Source: Chitinophagaceae bacterium (GTDB lineage: Bacteria; Bacteroidota; Bacteroidia; Chitinophagales; Chitinophagaceae). Taken from it: 64,000 nucleotides of DNA. Shown piece after piece: positions 61,620 through 64,000 of this stretch (the first letter of the stretch is position 1; every line of letters begins with the position of its first letter). Location: assembly GCA_020403455.1 (NCBI GenBank), contig JADBXP010000005.1:124001-188000 (forward strand), read 5' to 3'. The translations under genes were made by a program, and so were the position numbers. The notes beneath the pieces were generated by a model. That model did not search any database. It was given only the letters and a program-made list of their open reading frames with translations, and had not been told where the DNA came from.

Positions 61620-64000
61620 ATGAAAAAAGCAATCTGGCAAAAAGTGGCCCCTCACCTGCTGGCCGTAGTTATTTTTTTGGTAGTTGCATTGATCTATTGC
61701 AAACCGGTGCTGGAAGGTAAGGTTTTGCAACAGATGGATGTGACCCAATGGAAGGGAATGGCACAAAACTCTTTTGTTTATAAAGAAAAACATGGTGAAT
61801 TTCCTTTGTGGACCAATGGCATCTTCAGTGGTATGCCGGCATTTCAAATTACCAGTGTGGGCAGCAATCCTGTATCCATTGGCTACTTGCACCAGGTATT
61901 CACGCTTTTTTTACCTAAACCCGTTGGTCTTTTTTTCCTCGCCTGTATATGTTTTTACTTACTCTCTCAGGTGATTGGAACCAGGGTGGTAATTGGCATC
62001 GCAGGAGCACTCTCCTATGCATATGCTACTTACAATCCTATTATTGTTGGTGTAGGACATGATACCAAGATGCAAGCCATTGCCTATCTTCCTGCATTCC
62101 TGGCAGGCTTGTGGATGCTCTATGAAAAACGTTCTTATCTATTGGGGACCGCCATGACAGCAGTATTTACTGCCCTGTTGGTTGCCTCCAACCACTTACA
62201 AATCACCTATTATGCCCTGATTCTCGCACTTATCATGAGCATAGGATTCGGTATCAATTGGATCCGCAACAAGGATTTTGCACATCTATCACGTGCTGCC
62301 GGATTAGTAATTGTAGGTGCAGCATTGGGCGTATTTGTCAATGCAATAACATTGTTTACAACCTATAGTTATTCGAAAGCAACCATTCGGGGCGGAAGTG
62401 AGTTGGCAGAAAAGAAAGGACAAGTGACCAAAACAGGATTGAGTAAAGATTATGCGCTCAGTTATAGTATGTATCCTTCTGAATCGATGGTGTTGATGTT
62501 TGCCAATTTATATGGAGGGAGCAGTGACAACAGACATTTGCCGGAAGAAAATTCAAAAACAGTCGCTGCATTGCAGGAGATGCCGCAACAATTGGCACAA
62601 CAACTCTCCGGATTCCCTTATTATTGGGGTGGAATCAATGAAGGCACCTCCGGTCCACCCTATGCCGGGGCTGTGATTTGTTTTCTTGCTTTGTTGGGCT
62701 TCTTCCTCATCGACCGCAAACATGCAGGCTGGCTCTTGGCTGCAATTGTATTAACCACCGCTATGAGCTGGGGCAAATATTTTGAGGGCTTCACCGGCAT
62801 GTTGCTGGATTACCTCCCGTTTTATAACAAGTTCCGCGCACCCAGCATGATCCTGGTTATACCTACTCTCCTTTTGTGTATAATGGCAGTAATGGCATTG
62901 GACCAACTAACTGAAAACAGCGATAAGAAGTGGCTGATGGGTCAATGGAAAAAAGGGTTGATGTTAACCGGAGTGGTTTTTTTCGCAGCTCTGTTGTTGT
63001 ATTTTTCCGGTGATTTTTCCAGTGAATCGAGCGATGGATTTTTATTAAAACAAGTAAGCAGCATCCAGGATGCTACTCAACGAGAGCAAATAGAAGCACC
63101 GGTAAAATCGTTTGTCAATGCCCTGCGTGAAGATAGAAAAGACCTTTTCCTGGGCTCACTGCTGAGAAGCCTGGCATTTATTATCGTAGCAGCCGGACTA
63201 TGCTGGCTCATGATAAAAGATAAACTCAAGCCTGTAATTGCAATAGGCGTCTTGGGATTCTTTGCTTTCATTGATGTGATGATGATCGATGTCAAGTATT
63301 TCAATGCTGATAACTTTCAGGATAAAGACGAGTACAATTCAGTATTTGAACCCACTCCTATTGATCAGGAGATTTTGAAAGACACAGGATATTATCGTGT
63401 TCTTGATCTTTCTCCCGGATTGTCTGCAGCATTTAACAACGGAGCAATCTCAGCTTATTTCCATAAGTCCATCGGAGGTTATCACCCCGCCAAGTTGAGC
63501 ATATATCAAGACTTGATAGAAAAACAATTGTACAATTACCCTGATTGTCGCCCTACCTTGAATATGCTCAATGCACGATATATCATTTTACCACCCACGC
63601 AACAAGGGGAAAGTGTATCCCTTCGACTGAACGATCAGGCACTCGGAGCTGCCTGGTTTGTAAAAGAAGTGAAACCATTTTCTACTCCGGCACAGGTGAT
63701 GTCTGCAATCACTTATCTGCATCCCAAAGACACTGCCTTGGTTCTGGAAAAGGACAAGGGGCTACTGGGTTCATTCACCGGAAGTTCTGATAGTACTGCC
63801 AGCATTGCTTTGGTAAATAATGACAACGATCGCATTACGTATACCAGCCGATCTACATCCACCGGCTTCGGAGTTTTCAGTGAGATATACTATGAAGATG
63901 GCTGGGTGGCCACCATTGATGGCAAGGAAACGCCTATCATCAGAACCAACTATGTATTGAGGGGATTGGTAATTCCCGCAGGGGAACATAAGATCGAATT
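61620..64000 (+). CDS. YfhO-family large membrane protein, C-terminus cut by window end
   Basis: An ATG at 61620 opens a frame with no stop to the window end (793 full codons). It has a long N-terminal membrane region of many helices, starting with HLLAVVIFLVVALIYCKPVLEG, QQMDVTQWKGM and PLWTNGIFSGMPAFQ, then long loops and about twelve further helices, and a soluble C-terminal beta-rich part (YYRVLDLS, LNMLNARYIILPP, VFSEIYYEDGWVATIDGKE). This is the YfhO/glycosyltransferase-C-like layout; Bacillus YfhO helps glycosylate lipoteichoic acid. In Bacteroidota the family probably adds sugars from lipid carriers at the periplasmic face. The -7 region reads TTAATTTG near 61590. Confidence 0.83.
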   Translation, partial: MKKAIWQKVAPHLLAVVIFLVVALIYCKPVLEGKVLQQMDVTQWKGMAQNSFVYKEKHGEFPLWTNGIFSGMPAFQITSVGSNPVSIGYLHQVFTLFLPKPVGLFFLACICFYLLSQVIGTRVVIGIAGALSYAYATYNPIIVGVGHDTKMQAIAYLPAFLAGLWMLYEKRSYLLGTAMTAVFTALLVASNHLQITYYALILALIMSIGFGINWIRNKDFAHLSRAAGLVIVGAALGVFVNAITLFTTYSYSKATIRGGSELAEKKGQVTKTGLSKDYALSYSMYPSESMVLMFANLYGGSSDNRHLPEENSKTVAALQEMPQQLAQQLSGFPYYWGGINEGTSGPPYAGAVICFLALLGFFLIDRKHAGWLLAAIVLTTAMSWGKYFEGFTGMLLDYLPFYNKFRAPSMILVIPTLLLCIMAVMALDQLTENSDKKWLMGQWKKGLMLTGVVFFAALLLYFSGDFSSESSDGFLLKQVSSIQDATQREQIEAPVKSFVNALREDRKDLFLGSLLRSLAFIIVAAGLCWLMIKDKLKPVIAIGVLGFFAFIDVMMIDVKYFNADNFQDKDEYNSVFEPTPIDQEILKDTGYYRVLDLSPGLSAAFNNGAISAYFHKSIGGYHPAKLSIYQDLIEKQLYNYPDCRPTLNMLNARYIILPPTQQGESVSLRLNDQALGAAWFVKEVKPFSTPAQVMSAITYLHPKDTALVLEKDKGLLGSFTGSSDSTASIALVNNDNDRITYTSRSTSTGFGVFSEIYYEDGWVATIDGKETPIIRTNYVLRGLVIPAGEHKIE

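Overview
The window is a gene-dense chromosomal segment of a Bacteroidota bacterium, most likely of the Chitinophagaceae. The evidence is the -7 box TAnnTTTG in front of several genes and RNAs (for example TACCTTTG before rplU and before ssrA), Bacteroidota-type families (DUF6268, DUF2490, DUF6132, GH3-like, 7TM-DISM kinases, NamZ/DUF1343), many lipoprotein and Sec signals, and a tmRNA tag ending YAMAA. I see no insertion sequence, prophage, CRISPR array or rRNA. Both window ends cut through genes: a GH13 alpha-amylase at the left and a YfhO-family membrane protein at the right.

Layout. 1-5.6 kb: amylase, lipoprotein, fluoride channel plus pyrophosphatase, NlpC/P60 hydrolase, ECF sigma with a membrane partner, DUF985 cupin, NamZ. 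5.6-11.3 kb: two tandem FAD/Fe-S dehydrogenases. 11.5-18.7 kb: beta-propeller secreted protein, S9 peptidase, TspO-like protein, DUF6268 outer-membrane protein. 18.8-27.2 kb: DUF2147 protein and then a sulfur block: MBL-fold/rhodanese protein (persulfide dioxygenase-like), TauE exporter, outer-membrane protein, SoxB-like hydrolase, diheme cytochrome like TsdA, and a two-gene YeeE/YedE transporter. Three Crp/Fnr-type palindromes sit in front of its three transcription units. 27.5-37.2 kb: unknown secreted protein, zinc-finger-like lipoprotein, tmRNA, RseP, Dxr, GH3-like enzyme, L21, L27, a 52-residue Lys/Ala repeat protein, and a PolX relative that has lost its polymerase residues.

37.2-48.9 kb is a signalling region. 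A 1240-residue NtrY-like kinase follows MazG. Next comes a four-gene run (GNAT/LuxI-like protein, ICMT-like membrane methyltransferase, 7TM-DISM histidine kinase, REC-kinase) that is divergent from a lone REC protein. 49-64 kb holds SAP/rhodanese/DUF6132, an HtrA-like TPR protease, tRNA-Leu, tRNA-Gly, glycosyltransferase, serine hydrolase, ornithine aminotransferase, tRNA-Cys, uridine phosphorylase-like enzyme, DapF, CorA, Nudix, a queuosine-precursor transporter and the YfhO protein.

The strongest candidates for something new are the 42.6-48.0 kb cassette (possible signal synthesis, modification and sensing in one locus) and the Crp/Fnr-linked sulfur block with a partial Sox/Tsd pathway. Family assignments come from reading motifs by eye; no database search was run.
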